From assembly GCF_001186125.1 (NCBI RefSeq), contig NW_014039921.1, positions 7,844 to 28,653 of the forward strand: a DNA stretch of 20,810 nt, in the 5' to 3' direction. This stretch comes from Sphaeroforma arctica JP610. Taxonomy: Eukaryota; Opisthokonta; Ichthyosporea; Ichthyophonida. The notes under the pieces were generated by a model that saw only the letters and a list, made by a program, of their open reading frames with translations, was not told the DNA's origin and ran no database searches. Both the position numbers and the translations under genes were made by a program. This document shows positions 11,602 through 16,424 of the stretch, piece by piece. How positions within the stretch are numbered: the first letter of the stretch is position 1; each line of letters starts with the position of its first letter.

Positions 11602-13588
11602 CCCGTATGGCCTTCCCTGAACAGTCCACATCAGCAAGTACGCCTCATACTTATCCATGTCGATCCTTCACCTACCCATCTCTCTCGCGCGCTCGCTCAT
11701 ATGCGCACACAAGGCTGTTCAATGCCGGGTCACCAGATGACCTGTTAGAGGAGAGTGAGTCTGAGAAAGCTCGGCGCGAGGATATGCTGAACATGTTAAG
11801 CATGGCTAAGAAGGCCCTCAAGATCATCGGCGATGTGAACGTTACCACCAAGTACGAAAACGCACCCCCGCCCATCTCAGAGGAGCGAGATATACTTGCA
11901 CAGGTATGTGTGTCTGTATGCTGGTGTGGATTTGTATGTATGTGTATGTAGAAGTGTGTGTGTAGGTGTATTTGCACGTATAGTTAATATGTATATATGT
12001 TTGTTTGTACAGGTATGTCTGTCTGTATTGAGATGTAAATTTGTTTGCATGTGTATGTAGAAGTATGATTTATATGCATATGTGTATGTAGAAGTATGAT
12101 TTATATGCATATGTGTATGTAGAAGTATGATTTATATGCATATGTGTATGTAGAGGTACATGTGTAGGTTATTTGTATGTATAATTAGTAAGTATGTGTA
12201 GGTGTGTGTGCTGTTGTCTGGATATGAGTGTGTGTTTTTCTGTACGCACCTTGCACAGATGTGTGTATACATGTGAAATGGCTGTTTTGTGAATGTGCAC
12301 TCATGTGAACAGCTGTTTTACGTATATGTTACCTTTGTATATTTGTCGTTATTAACTAAGTACTCTTTTCCTAGGAACGGTGCAGCAATGAAGTCAGGCT
12401 CAGAAGCAGTGCATATTTCAATAGCAATACCGTACACACACACACACTGTGTACTGCTTATGCTTCAATAGCAATACCGTACACACACACAAACTGTTTA
12501 CTGTTTATGTTTCAATAGCCATTCCGTACATACACACTGTTTCTCGCATCCATGGTCGCATTGTAGAAGGTTAGCGGCGTAATTTAGATAGTGCAAACGA
12601 GTACCTAGCCAGCCCATATGACACTAGGTATGATTTTGCACCACTTCCAAGTACCCTATCGGCGGATATCCGTGTTAGTGTGAATAGTGCTAACTAATTG
12701 CCTGTTACATATAAGTAGATATCCGTATTAGTTTGAATAGTGCTAACTAATTCCCTGCCCCATATTTCTCCCCAATGGTCTTATTGTAGAAGGCACATCG
12801 ATCAGCCAGTGACAGGCGTGCACCAGCACCTCATAGAGCCCCCGCACAAAGCATTGGGGCCGGAGGTCCGCCTCCCCGTCCAGGTACAGTCCAAACATAT
12901 ATGCATGTGTGTGTAGTGTGTGTGTGTTGATATTATTATGGAGCCTACTAATGGGGCACAAGTACAGTGCAAACAACTAGACACGTGTGTGGATGTGGAT
13001 AGCGTGTGTTTTACGTGCTGATTCTGTCCAAGTACAGTACACAGTAATAGAAGTGTATTTATGTATGCAGATGTCCAGGTACAGTAGATACAATCAAATC
13101 TATAATATATATATGAATATATATATATATATTTATATATCTTTAATCGCCAACCGCGTGTGTACTATAAGCCTTTATACAGAAATGGTCTATCTACCTG
13201 CCAATAAAAAGTTCAAAGTGAACCCACTTTCGTATCAAACACTACAAGTTCCGGCATTCTCCCTACGCTTGACCATTCATTACTTCTTACCACCACACCA
13301 CAGCACGGAAGCATTCGTTCCTACACTGTGAGCCTTCACTCAGTCCAACAGTTCTCCCACACACACTTATCGGCTTCATCATGTAGTCCATCTTGGTATC
13401 GGCTCATATGACACTGCAGAAACCCGACACGACGCACAAGCTACTGATTCATCTGCTTATCTTATATGCTTATTTTCTCACGTGACGGAACAGGCGCATC
13501 TCCTCAGCCTGGCGCAGGTCGCCCTCCGCCCAGAAGTGCGGGACCCACCGCCGGTGGTGGTAGACCCGCACTACCTCCACGCAAGTAG
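121..13588 (+). CDS. DNM: Classical dynamin, 19 exons, 5' end outside the window
   Basis: Large GTPase that polymerises around the necks of budding vesicles and cuts them. The coding exons are 121-268, 786-897, 1233-1324, 1819-1999, 2476-2632, 3047-3220, 3608-3692, 4578-4640, 5238-5345, 6281-6436, 7062-7120, 7802-7888, 8578-8713, 9790-9908, 10125-10221, 10758-10848, 11714-11903, 12790-12883 and 13494-13588. All introns are GT-AG and all phases agree, giving 747 residues plus TAG. Numbered from the first residue here, DLPG (G3) is at 57-60, TKLD (G4) at 126-129 and NRSQ (G5) at 157-160. The stalk/middle domain follows, then PH at about 440-550, GED at about 565-685 and a short proline-rich tail at 686-747. 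The residue offset to animal dynamin is a constant 79 through the G domain, so the P-loop and switch I exons lie to the left. The tail, about 60 residues, is shorter than the roughly 115 in animal dynamins. Domain order excludes the PH-less Drp1 and Mx families. Assignment is by remembered family sequence, not by a search. Confidence 0.96.
274..408 (+). repeat. Tandem duplication just after the exon 1 donor
   Basis: Two 64-nt copies (274-337 and 345-408) share CTCTGGCAGGGTTACA and a TTTATATTCATC segment. The first begins 5 nt inside the intron, and the base context before it (GGTACGTCCACT against GATAAATCCAC) suggests that the duplicated unit began at the donor. Confidence 0.75.
786..897 (+). 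CDS. DNM: Dynamin exon 2: G3 motif
   Basis: Encodes [18 protein letters not shown] and the helix after it. DLPG is the G3/Walker B motif that contacts the gamma phosphate and Mg2+. It is preceded by a CCCCTTCAG acceptor and followed by donor GTATGT, phase 2. Confidence 0.95.
1134..1190 (+). repeat. Degenerate interstitial telomere-like repeat
   Basis: A run of CCCTAAAC/CTTAAAC variants in the intron before exon 3. It resembles the C-strand of TTAGGG telomeres and ends about 40 nt before the acceptor, where it could also act as branch-point sequence. Confidence 0.6.
1233..1324 (+). CDS. DNM: Dynamin exon 3: G-domain core strand and helix
   Basis: Encodes [19 protein letters not shown] and LAKEVDPQ, nearly identical to animal dynamin. 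The acceptor is GATTTACAG, 40 nt after a degenerate telomere-like run. The donor is GTAACT, phase 1. Confidence 0.95.
1580..1678 (+). repeat. Short direct repeat, 74-nt spacing
   Basis: ATCAGTGAACCACATTTGTG (from 1580) recurs as ATCAGTGAACTACAGATGTG (from 1654) in the intron before exon 4. Confidence 0.65.
1774..1799 (+). repeat. Telomere-like repeat before the exon 4 acceptor
   Basis: AAACCCCTGAAACCCTAAAA lies about 20 nt before the acceptor of exon 4, in the usual branch-point interval. Confidence 0.5.
1819..1999 (+). CDS. DNM: Dynamin exon 4: G4 and G5 motifs
   Basis: Encodes [18 protein letters not shown], with TKLD giving guanine specificity, then [18 protein letters not shown], with the G5 NRSQ. 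This is the most conserved stretch in the window. The acceptor is TTCACCTAG and the donor GTGCGT, phase 2. Confidence 0.96.
2023..2041. repeat. TA microsatellite
   Basis: A short TA run just after the exon 4 donor. Confidence 0.8.
2314..2378 (+). repeat. Decayed copies of the exon 5 acceptor and exon start
   Basis: GGGTTTTTTCCACGCGTTCCG (part of 2348-2378) parallels the exon 5 start AGGTTTTTCTCCACGCACC (2474-2492). It is preceded by GAAAAACTCG where the true site has GATAAACCCA. A shorter third copy, GGCAGGTTTTTCACAGGGG, starts at 2313. The 2348 copy has lost the AG of the acceptor. Confidence 0.6.
2476..2632 (+). CDS. DNM: Dynamin exon 5: end of G domain and start of stalk
   Basis: Encodes [18 protein letters not shown], then [18 protein letters not shown], the bundle-signalling helix and start of the stalk. 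The exon 3' end with its donor is copied downstream (2705-2807), and its 5' start is copied upstream (2348-2378). Donor GTGGGT, phase 0. Confidence 0.95.
2705..2807 (+). repeat. Decayed copy of exon 5 tail plus donor and intron start
   Basis: It parallels 2581-2677. ACTGCC, ATCGCTCACA and the exon-end region are followed by a donor-like GGTAGGT, then CTATAAATAGAC and AATAGAACAGG, as in the true intron start (CTATAAATAGACTG and AATAGAACAGG). Read in the exon frame it gives [19 protein letters not shown] against [18 protein letters not shown]. Confidence 0.75.
3047..3220 (+). CDS. DNM: Dynamin exon 6: stalk
   Basis: Encodes [20 protein letters not shown] and [13 protein letters not shown], the stalk segment with the conserved [11 protein letters not shown]. 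The start at 3047, after GCACAG, gives [11 protein letters not shown], which replaces the EVEEYKNFRPDDP segment of animal dynamin with about the same length. This start is the least certain of the exon boundaries because the reading frame is also open upstream to 2993. Donor GTGGGT, phase 0. Confidence 0.88.
3247..3292. repeat. TA microsatellite
   Basis: Two TA runs joined by CGTGTG, after the exon 6 donor. Confidence 0.85.
3608..3692 (+). CDS. DNM: Dynamin exon 7: stalk
   Basis: Encodes [20 protein letters not shown] and SYAIKNIHG, matching the animal stalk segment ending in AIKNIHGIRTG. The acceptor is TTCTCCAG. The donor GTGAGT is followed by a tandem array that repeats the donor region. 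Confidence 0.95.
3686..3941 (+). repeat. Tandem array anchored on the exon 7 donor
   Basis: The exon end and donor CCACG|GTGAGTGTTTTAT are followed by copies CCACG|GTGGGTGTTTTAT with GT at 3759 and 3825, then shorter CCACG|GTGGTA copies with GT at 3891 and 3925. Periods are 66, 66, 66 and 34 nt. Each unit also carries GATGTCGTTTATATACACTA. Confidence 0.92.
4399..4522. repeat. TA/TATG microsatellite block
   Basis: Long TA runs interrupted by TATG and CATA steps, in the intron before exon 8. Confidence 0.9.
4578..4640 (+). CDS. DNM: Dynamin exon 8: stalk, short exon
   Basis: A 63-nt exon encoding [20 protein letters not shown], matching IRTGLFTPDMAFETIVKK of animal dynamins. Acceptor TACTCAG and donor GTATGC; phase 1 at both ends. 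Confidence 0.95.
4911..4966 (+). pseudogene. Fossil copy of part of dynamin exon 9
   Basis: TGTTCTGTGTGGAGATATGC and the next 14 nt match the exon 9 sequence starting TGTTCTGTGCGGAGATGTGC at 27 of 34 positions by hand count. In the exon frame it reads [13 protein letters not shown] against [13 protein letters not shown]. It has no clear acceptor, so it is probably a decayed exon duplicate rather than a used alternative exon. Confidence 0.75.
4986..5018. repeat. TA microsatellite
   Basis: A TA run with one GTTA interruption, just downstream of the fossil exon 9 copy. Confidence 0.85.
5238..5345 (+). CDS. DNM: Dynamin exon 9: stalk
   Basis: Encodes [20 protein letters not shown] and [10 protein letters not shown], aligned to the animal REPCLKCVDMVISEL...YPRLR segment. 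A decayed copy of the middle of this exon lies about 330 nt upstream, at 4911-4966. Donor GTATAT, phase 1. Confidence 0.93.
5692..5712 (+). repeat. Telomere-like repeat
   Basis: TAAACCATAAACCCTAATAA in the intron before exon 10, in the same orientation as the other telomere-like tracts. Confidence 0.5.
6281..6436 (+). CDS. DNM: Dynamin exon 10: stalk and linker to PH
   Basis: Encodes [20 protein letters not shown], then [20 protein letters not shown], the dynamin signature (I/T)ELAYMNTNHEDFIGF. The donor GTCTGT is weaker than the others. The preceding 935-nt intron (5346-6280) holds only TA/CA-rich and telomere-like sequence. Confidence 0.94.
6470..6523. repeat. TA microsatellite
   Basis: Two TA runs separated by CGTCTGT, just after the exon 10 donor. 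Confidence 0.9.
6709..6733 (+). repeat. Telomere-like repeat
   Basis: GCTTAAAACCCTAAACCCTA, the cleanest CCCTAAA repeat in the window, in the intron before exon 11. Confidence 0.6.
7062..7120 (+). CDS. DNM: Dynamin exon 11: linker and first PH residues
   Basis: Encodes [19 protein letters not shown]. The basic linker ends in VIRK, which continues to GW in the next exon as in the animal ILVIRKGWL start of the PH domain. Acceptor CTTTACTTTAG and donor GTACGC; phase 0 at the end. Confidence 0.88.
7254..7460 (+). repeat. Four-copy minisatellite, 51-53 bp
   Basis: GAGAATGGTGTTCTTACCCT starts at 7254, 7307, 7360 and 7411. Each unit holds CTACACGCAGTCGTGTG. It lies in the intron between exons 11 and 12. 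Apparent open frames across it come from the repetition. Confidence 0.92.
7640..7801 (+). repeat. Three-unit repeat ending at the exon 12 acceptor
   Basis: GCATACATCTCACATGATCT-type units start at 7640, 7691 and 7745. Each ends in a pyrimidine-rich tract (ATTAATCTGTT|GCAT, TTTTTCTGTG|GCAT, TTTTCTGCT|GCAG). The last one is the true acceptor, so the polypyrimidine tract and the acceptor position are reiterated. Confidence 0.85.
7802..7888 (+). CDS. DNM: Dynamin exon 12: PH domain, first strands
   Basis: Encodes [20 protein letters not shown] and the ending ETLAWYK, matching GWL...GGSKEYWFVLTAENLSWYK of the animal PH domain. The PH domain binds phosphoinositides. The acceptor sits at the end of a three-unit tandem repeat. 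Confidence 0.93.
8411..8572 (+). repeat. 21-bp tandem array abutting the exon 13 acceptor
   Basis: About eight units of the type GTTGTTCATCATCC(G)TTTAAC, one of them 18 bp. The array stops 5 nt before the acceptor AG. Most units carry TTTAAC or TTAAC, which resembles a branch-point core followed by pyrimidines. Confidence 0.92.
8578..8713 (+). CDS. DNM: Dynamin exon 13: PH domain, middle
   Basis: Encodes [20 protein letters not shown], then [20 protein letters not shown], matching [25 protein letters not shown]...HIFALF. The acceptor GTTACAG directly follows a 21-bp tandem array. Donor GTACGG, phase 1. Confidence 0.95.
8806..9275 (+). repeat. 14-bp minisatellite
   Basis: More than 30 units of GCGACTGTGTATAT and close variants fill the intron between exons 13 and 14. 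Neither strand of the unit has a stop in any frame, so six long open frames arise here, including one of 182 codons on the - strand. None is a gene. Confidence 0.96.
9790..9908 (+). CDS. DNM: Dynamin exon 14: PH domain, end
   Basis: Encodes [20 protein letters not shown] and AGVFPDKAV, matching the final PH helix [21 protein letters not shown]. An acidic linker EDEEEV follows. Acceptor CACACAG and donor GTATGT, phase 0. Confidence 0.95.
10125..10221 (+). CDS. DNM: Dynamin exon 15: GED start
   Basis: Encodes [20 protein letters not shown], almost identical to the animal GED helix [20 protein letters not shown], which packs in the stalk and supports assembly-stimulated GTP hydrolysis. The next intron is largely made of copies of this exon's tail and donor. 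Confidence 0.96.
10222..10757 (+). repeat. Intron built from tandem copies of exon 15 tail plus donor
   Basis: After the true donor, three further copies follow. Copy 2 starts at about 10305 (TTCGTATATGACTATCATTG). Copy 3 spans 10413-10566, and copy 4 spans about 10617-10730 (AATTCGTACCTGACCAGTAC). Each repeats the exon tail, a donor-like GTATG/GTGCGT/GTACGT and an intron piece such as GATTGGTAGCTATGGATCTA. Confidence 0.85.
10413..10489 (+). pseudogene. Exon-like copy of dynamin exon 15
   Basis: It reads [20 protein letters not shown] then FMTSFG, against the true [20 protein letters not shown]. By hand, 45 of 61 bases match from the Met codon on. It keeps an AACAG acceptor, an open frame in the correct entry phase and a GTGCGT donor. 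The exit phase would be 2 rather than 1, so using it would shift the frame. It is probably a fossil or a non-productive exon. Confidence 0.7.
10758..10848 (+). CDS. DNM: Dynamin exon 16: GED middle
   Basis: Encodes [20 protein letters not shown] and IDIEEELVA, matching [29 protein letters not shown]. It ends GTG-GCT-GG before donor GTGTGT. Phase 2 joins exactly to G-CTG-TTC of exon 17, giving the correct GED length. Confidence 0.92.
11018..11194 (+). repeat. About 98-bp direct duplication
   Basis: GATATACGCCTGTGGGTAGA-type segments occur at 11049 and about 11147, within longer similar flanks (11018-11101 and 11112-11194), in the intron between exons 16 and 17. Confidence 0.75.
11425..11505 (+). 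pseudogene. Fossil copy of dynamin exon 17 start with acceptor
   Basis: TATGCGCACATAAG|GCTGTT corresponds to TATGCGCACACAAG|GCTGTT of the true site. By hand, 47 of the first 62 exon bases match. In frame it reads [10 protein letters not shown], then a TAG at 11471-11473, then AESEPEKAQ, against [20 protein letters not shown]. The stop makes inclusion non-productive. Confidence 0.85.
11503..11599. repeat. TA-rich microsatellite block
   Basis: Irregular TATAT/TATATTTA sequence ending in a long pure TA run. It separates the fossil exon 17 copy from the true exon. Confidence 0.9.
11714..11903 (+). CDS. DNM: Dynamin exon 17: GED end
   Basis: Encodes [40 protein letters not shown] and [16 protein letters not shown], matching [40 protein letters not shown]...PPPV. 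A decayed copy of the exon start with its acceptor lies 274 nt upstream. Donor GTATGT, phase 0. Confidence 0.95.
12008..12058 (+). repeat. Copy of the exon 17 donor region
   Basis: TACAG|GTATGTCTGTCTGTAT repeats the true CACAG|GTATGTGTGTCTGTAT (GT at 11904), with the following GTATGTAGAAG also shared. The copy has T-rich sequence and an AG before the GT, so it reads as a combined acceptor/donor. Confidence 0.8.
12061..12153 (+). repeat. Three identical 31-bp units
   Basis: AAGTATGATTTATATGCATA plus 11 nt, repeated exactly three times head to tail. The identity indicates recent expansion. Confidence 0.97.
12418..12545 (+). repeat. Three-copy repeat, 46-47 bp
   Basis: TTCAATAGCAATACCGTACA starts at 12418, 12464 and (as TTCAATAGCCATTCCGTACA) at 12511. 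Each is followed by a CA run and CTGT. Confidence 0.9.
12549..12572 (+). repeat. Copy of the exon 18 acceptor
   Basis: CCATGGTCGCATTGTAGAAGG (from 12550) parallels CCAATGGTCTTATTGTAGAAG at the true acceptor (AG at 12788-12789). The AG is retained, so it is a potential decoy 3' splice site about 220 nt upstream. Confidence 0.7.
12664..12761 (+). repeat. Duplicated branch-point segment before exon 18
   Basis: GATATCCGTGTTAGTGTGAA and the following TAGTGCTAACTAATTCCCTG-type sequence occur twice, 54 nt apart. TGCTAAC lies at 12688-12694 and 12741-12747. TGCTAAC is a strong branch-point match, and the second is about 43 nt before the acceptor. Confidence 0.85.
12790..12883 (+). CDS. DNM: Dynamin exon 18: proline-rich tail, part 1
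   Basis: Encodes [20 protein letters not shown] and [10 protein letters not shown], basic and proline-rich as in the animal C-terminal domain that binds SH3 domains (PPPRP is a PxxP core). Phase 0 start after TTATTGTAG, phase 1 end at GTACAG. There is no direct homology beyond composition, but phase and position fit. Confidence 0.88.
12884..13090 (+). repeat. Exon 18 donor repeated four times
   Basis: The true GTCCAG|GTACAGTCC (GT at 12884) recurs as GCACAAGTACAGTGC (12962), GTCCAAGTACAGTAC (13032) and GTCCAGGTACAGTAG (13079). The last restores the full exon-end/donor sequence. Confidence 0.85.
13105..13140. repeat. TA microsatellite
   Basis: TA runs separated by GAA and TTT, in the last dynamin intron. 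Confidence 0.85.
13494..13588 (+). CDS. DNM: Dynamin exon 19: proline-rich tail and stop
   Basis: Read in phase 1 it encodes [20 protein letters not shown] and ends [11 protein letters not shown] before TAG. PALPPRK fits the class II SH3 ligand PxxPx(R/K), the kind of site that recruits endocytic adaptors. A longer overlapping reading from 13482 (+1 frame) lacks this character and is a shadow. The acceptor is ACGGAACAG. Confidence 0.88.
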
Positions 13589-13621
13589 AGAGAGAGACAT
13601 TCGTACTATCTCCGATTTAAT

Positions 13622-13627
13622 AATAAA
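13622..13627 (+). terminator. Poly(A) signal of dynamin
   Basis: AATAAA lies 34 nt after the dynamin stop codon, within TTAATAATAAATG. The distance is short but plausible for a compact 3' UTR. No cleavage site can be fixed from sequence. Confidence 0.6.
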
Positions 13628-13824
13628 TGTTCCTGTCAATCGAGTACACTTGTGGAAGCGGAGTCTGGCTATTTTGCAATCGTATTAGTTTTTTGGGGGT
13701 ATTATTTTTTCGATCATACTGATCGAGCAAACAGGTACACATAACCGCATATGTAGCTTGTAAGCACCGATATCGAACCCATAATATATTTATATATATG
13801 TATATATGTATATATGTATATATT

Positions 13825-13863
<39 letters not shown>

Positions 13864-13945
13864 CTGCGTGTGTCTGCGTGTACATTCCAAATGTGAACAA
13901 TTTAGCTTCTTTCATATATCATGGTTTGTGTAGTTCCTATTTATG
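13628..13945. other. Convergent intergenic spacer
   Basis: This is the space between the 3' ends of the dynamin and globin genes. It contains only AT-rich sequence and a (TATATG/TA)n then (TG)n microsatellite at about 13785-13863. No open reading frame of note was seen. Confidence 0.6.
13785..13863. repeat. TA / TATATG / TG microsatellite
   Basis: A run of TA and TATATG steps passes into an uninterrupted TG run, in the spacer between two convergent genes. Confidence 0.9.
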
Positions 13946-13951
13946 TTTATT
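13946..13951 (-). terminator. Poly(A) signal of the globin gene
   Basis: On the - strand AATAAA begins 3 nt after the TGA stop of the globin gene (ATCAATAAACATAAATAG). An AATAAA this close to the stop implies a very short 3' UTR. Confidence 0.5.
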
Positions 13952-13954
13952 GAT

Positions 13955-14345
13955 TCACCGTCTGTTCTGAAACTGATCCAAGTCTGGCATACTATACCCA
14001 TTTTGCTGGTATAGTCGTATGTTCTCTTGCTTCAAAGACCAATCGGCACAGGCCCGAGTATGCGGAGGTGCGGTATACTCGTATACCCGAATCGCGAGTG
14101 TGATAGCGAAAATAAACCATTCTCGGAAGTGGACATTCTCCATCAGTCCCTCCTGTCTGGCCGACCAAAACATGAGCCGCATCCATACCACGCAGTCTTT
14201 CAGTTGAAATGAGTTGCCCATGTCTTCGGCTGCGCGCTTGTGGCTGTACCAGGAGCGGTGATGAGCCATTTGTCGTGCATACGTTGGACGATGGTTGCTC
14301 CATACACCGATGTCCCCCATTTTATCGGCTAACCATAGTCCTAGA
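13955..14345 (-). CDS. Globin-like gene, exon 2
   Basis: 391 nt reading LGLWLADKMGDIGVWSNHRP through to DLDQFQNRR and TGA. Joining in phase 2 removes the apparent start at the internal Met and restores the HGERLGLWLADKMG motif across the junction, which is the main support for this splice. Confidence 0.8.
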
Positions 14346-15104
14346 CTGCAGTGCGAAAACAGCTCTTGAAGTTAGTATCAAACACAGCAAGAATGTAAAA
14401 AAGGATGTACAACGAAAGGCTGCATGATTTGATATTACTCTATTGTGTGATATTGAGGTCACCTGTTCCGCATACCTGTTTAATTAAGTGATATTATGTG
14501 ACCCTGGTACCTACAGGGAAGCCCTACTGTAGGCGGACAAATTGCCTTGCGTCCTCAAAGCGTTCAAAAGCAATAACATGATGTGAACAAACTCCTACCG
14601 TTCCCCGTGCGGATCGTTGTGATTCATAATAAAAGTATCCAGTAGTTTATCCTTGAAGGCGTGTTCGTAGAAGCGCGTGACCATCTTGACCATCGCCTCC
14701 TTGCCGCCGATCTCTTGTAGGAGGTAACTAGTGCTTGTTCTGTCCATGGTCATCTGTGGCCGTTGTGAGCCGACCTGACTCCGGGATCTCGCCTGGACCT
14801 GTGCCACTAGATCCGTACAGTTGGACTTGTTCTTTGTACTCGATATGTATGGAGGTGCGTCAGCGGAGACGCTTTGAGTCTGGTCAGAAGTTTCGTTTGC
14901 TGTCGATTCCGGTGATGCAACCACGGTATCCGTTGATCCTTTCTCCATTTTATTCAGATGGGCAACGGGACACCTCGAAGCTGATTGTTGGTGTGTATCA
15001 TTTGTGGCACTGCTATGCATGTCTTTGATCCCGGTGTTTGCACTATCGTTGTGGCTCTTCGAACGGAAGAAGGTGCCGGATTTGAGAAGGCTGGATATAC
15101 CCAT
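13955..15104 (-). CDS. Truncated (2/2) globin-like protein, two exons
   Basis: Exon 1 is 15104-14599 and exon 2 is 14345-13955. The intron 14598-14346 has donor GTAGGA and acceptor CTGCAG, and codon 169 (CG|T, Arg) is split. The protein has 298 residues. Residues 1-120 are polar and Ser/Thr-rich with no visible membrane segment, and contain CPVAH at 45-49. Residues 125-255 read as a truncated globin: YLLQEIGGKEAMVKMVTRFY is the A-B helix start typical of group II truncated haemoglobins, and HGERLGLWLADKMG follows across the splice. MAHHRSWYSH at 195-204 supplies candidate proximal histidines, and VVWMRLMFWSARQEGL is the G helix. FREWFIFAITLAIRVYEYTA is the H helix. The protein probably binds haem; its ligand and role are unknown. 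It converges on the dynamin gene. Confidence 0.8.
14444..14515. repeat. Direct repeat inside the globin intron
   Basis: GTGATATTGAGGTCACCTG is repeated about 45 nt later as GTGATATTATGTGACCCTGG. This is a small, imperfect tandem duplication similar in kind to those in the dynamin introns. Confidence 0.5.
14599..15104 (-). CDS. Globin-like gene, exon 1
   Basis: 506 nt from ATG (context CACAAATATGGGT) to the split Arg codon. It carries the long polar extension and the first globin helices ending NHNDPHGE. No alternative ATG closer to the globin domain gives a better match, though Met 118 or 120 could serve for a short form. Confidence 0.8.
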
Positions 15105-15700
15105 ATTTGTGTTGTGTCAGGCTACGAACACAACTCGTTTGGATGGTGTTGTTGAGAAAATTTGAAGCTTAGGTTGAGATTCAAAGATGACTATGTGTTT
15201 ACAAAGATTGAAAAAGTGCTGGATGTTGATTACAAGTATTTCTTTATATAGTCGGCATGAGTGCAAAATTCCAAGACTTTTTAAATTATTTTGTACATAC
15301 GACTAAGCAGATGAAAGTGTTCAAATCTCAGCCAATTAAGGATGGACAATGAGACGTTGTAGCTGCTAGTGCAAAATGCAGTCGAGAAAGCAAGATTCAC
15401 GGACTTCAAATGGAATGTTCTACACTTTGAAGACCACTTTAGTTGTTAGTAGCAACTAAATAGCAACTATTATGTATGAATGCCTTGCACAACAATCATA
15501 CATTCGCTCGATATATTAAGCATATATACATTCTTGATGCTGCCTTACCACTGAGATGCGACCAATCAAAAATTAGTAAATTTGAACTTTTGTTCATATC
15601 AGAACAGAGTACAAATGTGAACTCCCTCCCACTCTCAGACTCAGAGTCTCTCACTCTCTCAGTCTGTCGAGTGTTGACTGTTGACTCTGCTGGGCTGGTA
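15105..15700. other. Region upstream of the globin gene
   Basis: It holds the possible TATA box at 15243-15250. Otherwise it is AT-rich sequence without a credible reading frame, passing at about 15610 into CTCAGACTCAGAGTCTCTCA-type simple sequence. A promoter must lie here, but no specific site can be supported. Confidence 0.5.
15243..15250 (-). promoter_or_regulatory. Possible TATA box of the globin gene
   Basis: TATATAAA on the - strand, about 140 nt upstream of the globin ATG. It is a good TATA match, but AT-rich sequence makes chance matches common. Confidence 0.35.
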
Positions 15701-15730
15701 TGAGGTCGACGACGTGTCGCCAAAAAAAAT

Positions 15731-15759
15731 GTAAAAGACGGTCGCGACATGTCGTTTAC
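15731..15759. repeat. 29-bp palindromic repeat, copy 1
   Basis: GTAAAAGAC and GTCGTTTAC form arms (8 of 9 complementary) around GGTCGCGACAT. It recurs directly at 16641, in shortened form at 16671-16690, and inverted at 16593-16609. It could be an end of a small non-autonomous element. Confidence 0.7.
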
Positions 15760-16130
15760 TACTATGTCGGCCTACCTCTCGACAACATGTCTTGCAAGTC
15801 GCTACAGGTGCCCATACCAGTCCACTATATAAGAGGTTTAGGTGCACCTTCTCAGGTCCACTATGACCTATAGGACTAGTCCTAATAATTGGGGTGTATT
15901 TTTTTCTTCTTTTTTTCTGGGTCCTTCGTGACAGTGTCAGTTTGACCGATTTTCACATTTGACAAATAACAACTGACACAGTGACCGTTGGGCGTTGGAA
16001 TCTCACTGTCTCAGTGTCTCACGCACTCGGCAATGTAGTCTCAGACTCCCACAGACTCACAAGTCACAACTGTACAATAACAAGTTATCAACAAAATAGA
16101 CATGGTATACGCGTGAATTCGCCGTAAGCC

Positions 16131-16390
16131 CGTAATTAATTATATATTATATATACATACACATATTGTTTATATAAAATAATCTATAATCAATTATATT
16201 ATATTATATATATATGTACAGACATATATTTTATATATAATAAATTTATATATAATCAATAATCAATTATATTATATTATATATTCTATAATCAATTATA
16301 TTATAATATATATTCTATAATCTATTATATTATATTATATTTATTCATTCATAAATTATATATATAATATAATCTATAATCGATTATATT
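16131..16390. repeat. AT-only satellite-like block
   Basis: Almost pure A/T sequence with a recurring ATATATTCTATAATCAATTA-type unit. The units are imperfect. Confidence 0.8.
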
Positions 16391-16424
16391 ATAAAACCTC
16401 AAAGACAATTGAGGTGCATTTCCG

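Noticed and set aside
12374-12432. Possible extra exon after TTTTCCTAG in the exon 17-18 intron
   Set aside because: It is open in phase 0, but it has no resemblance to dynamin and runs into a tandem repeat with a poor donor.
13482-13688. 68-codon open frame starting before exon 19
   Set aside because: It is the +1 frame of the proline-rich exon. The exon phase from 12883 requires the [15 protein letters not shown] reading.
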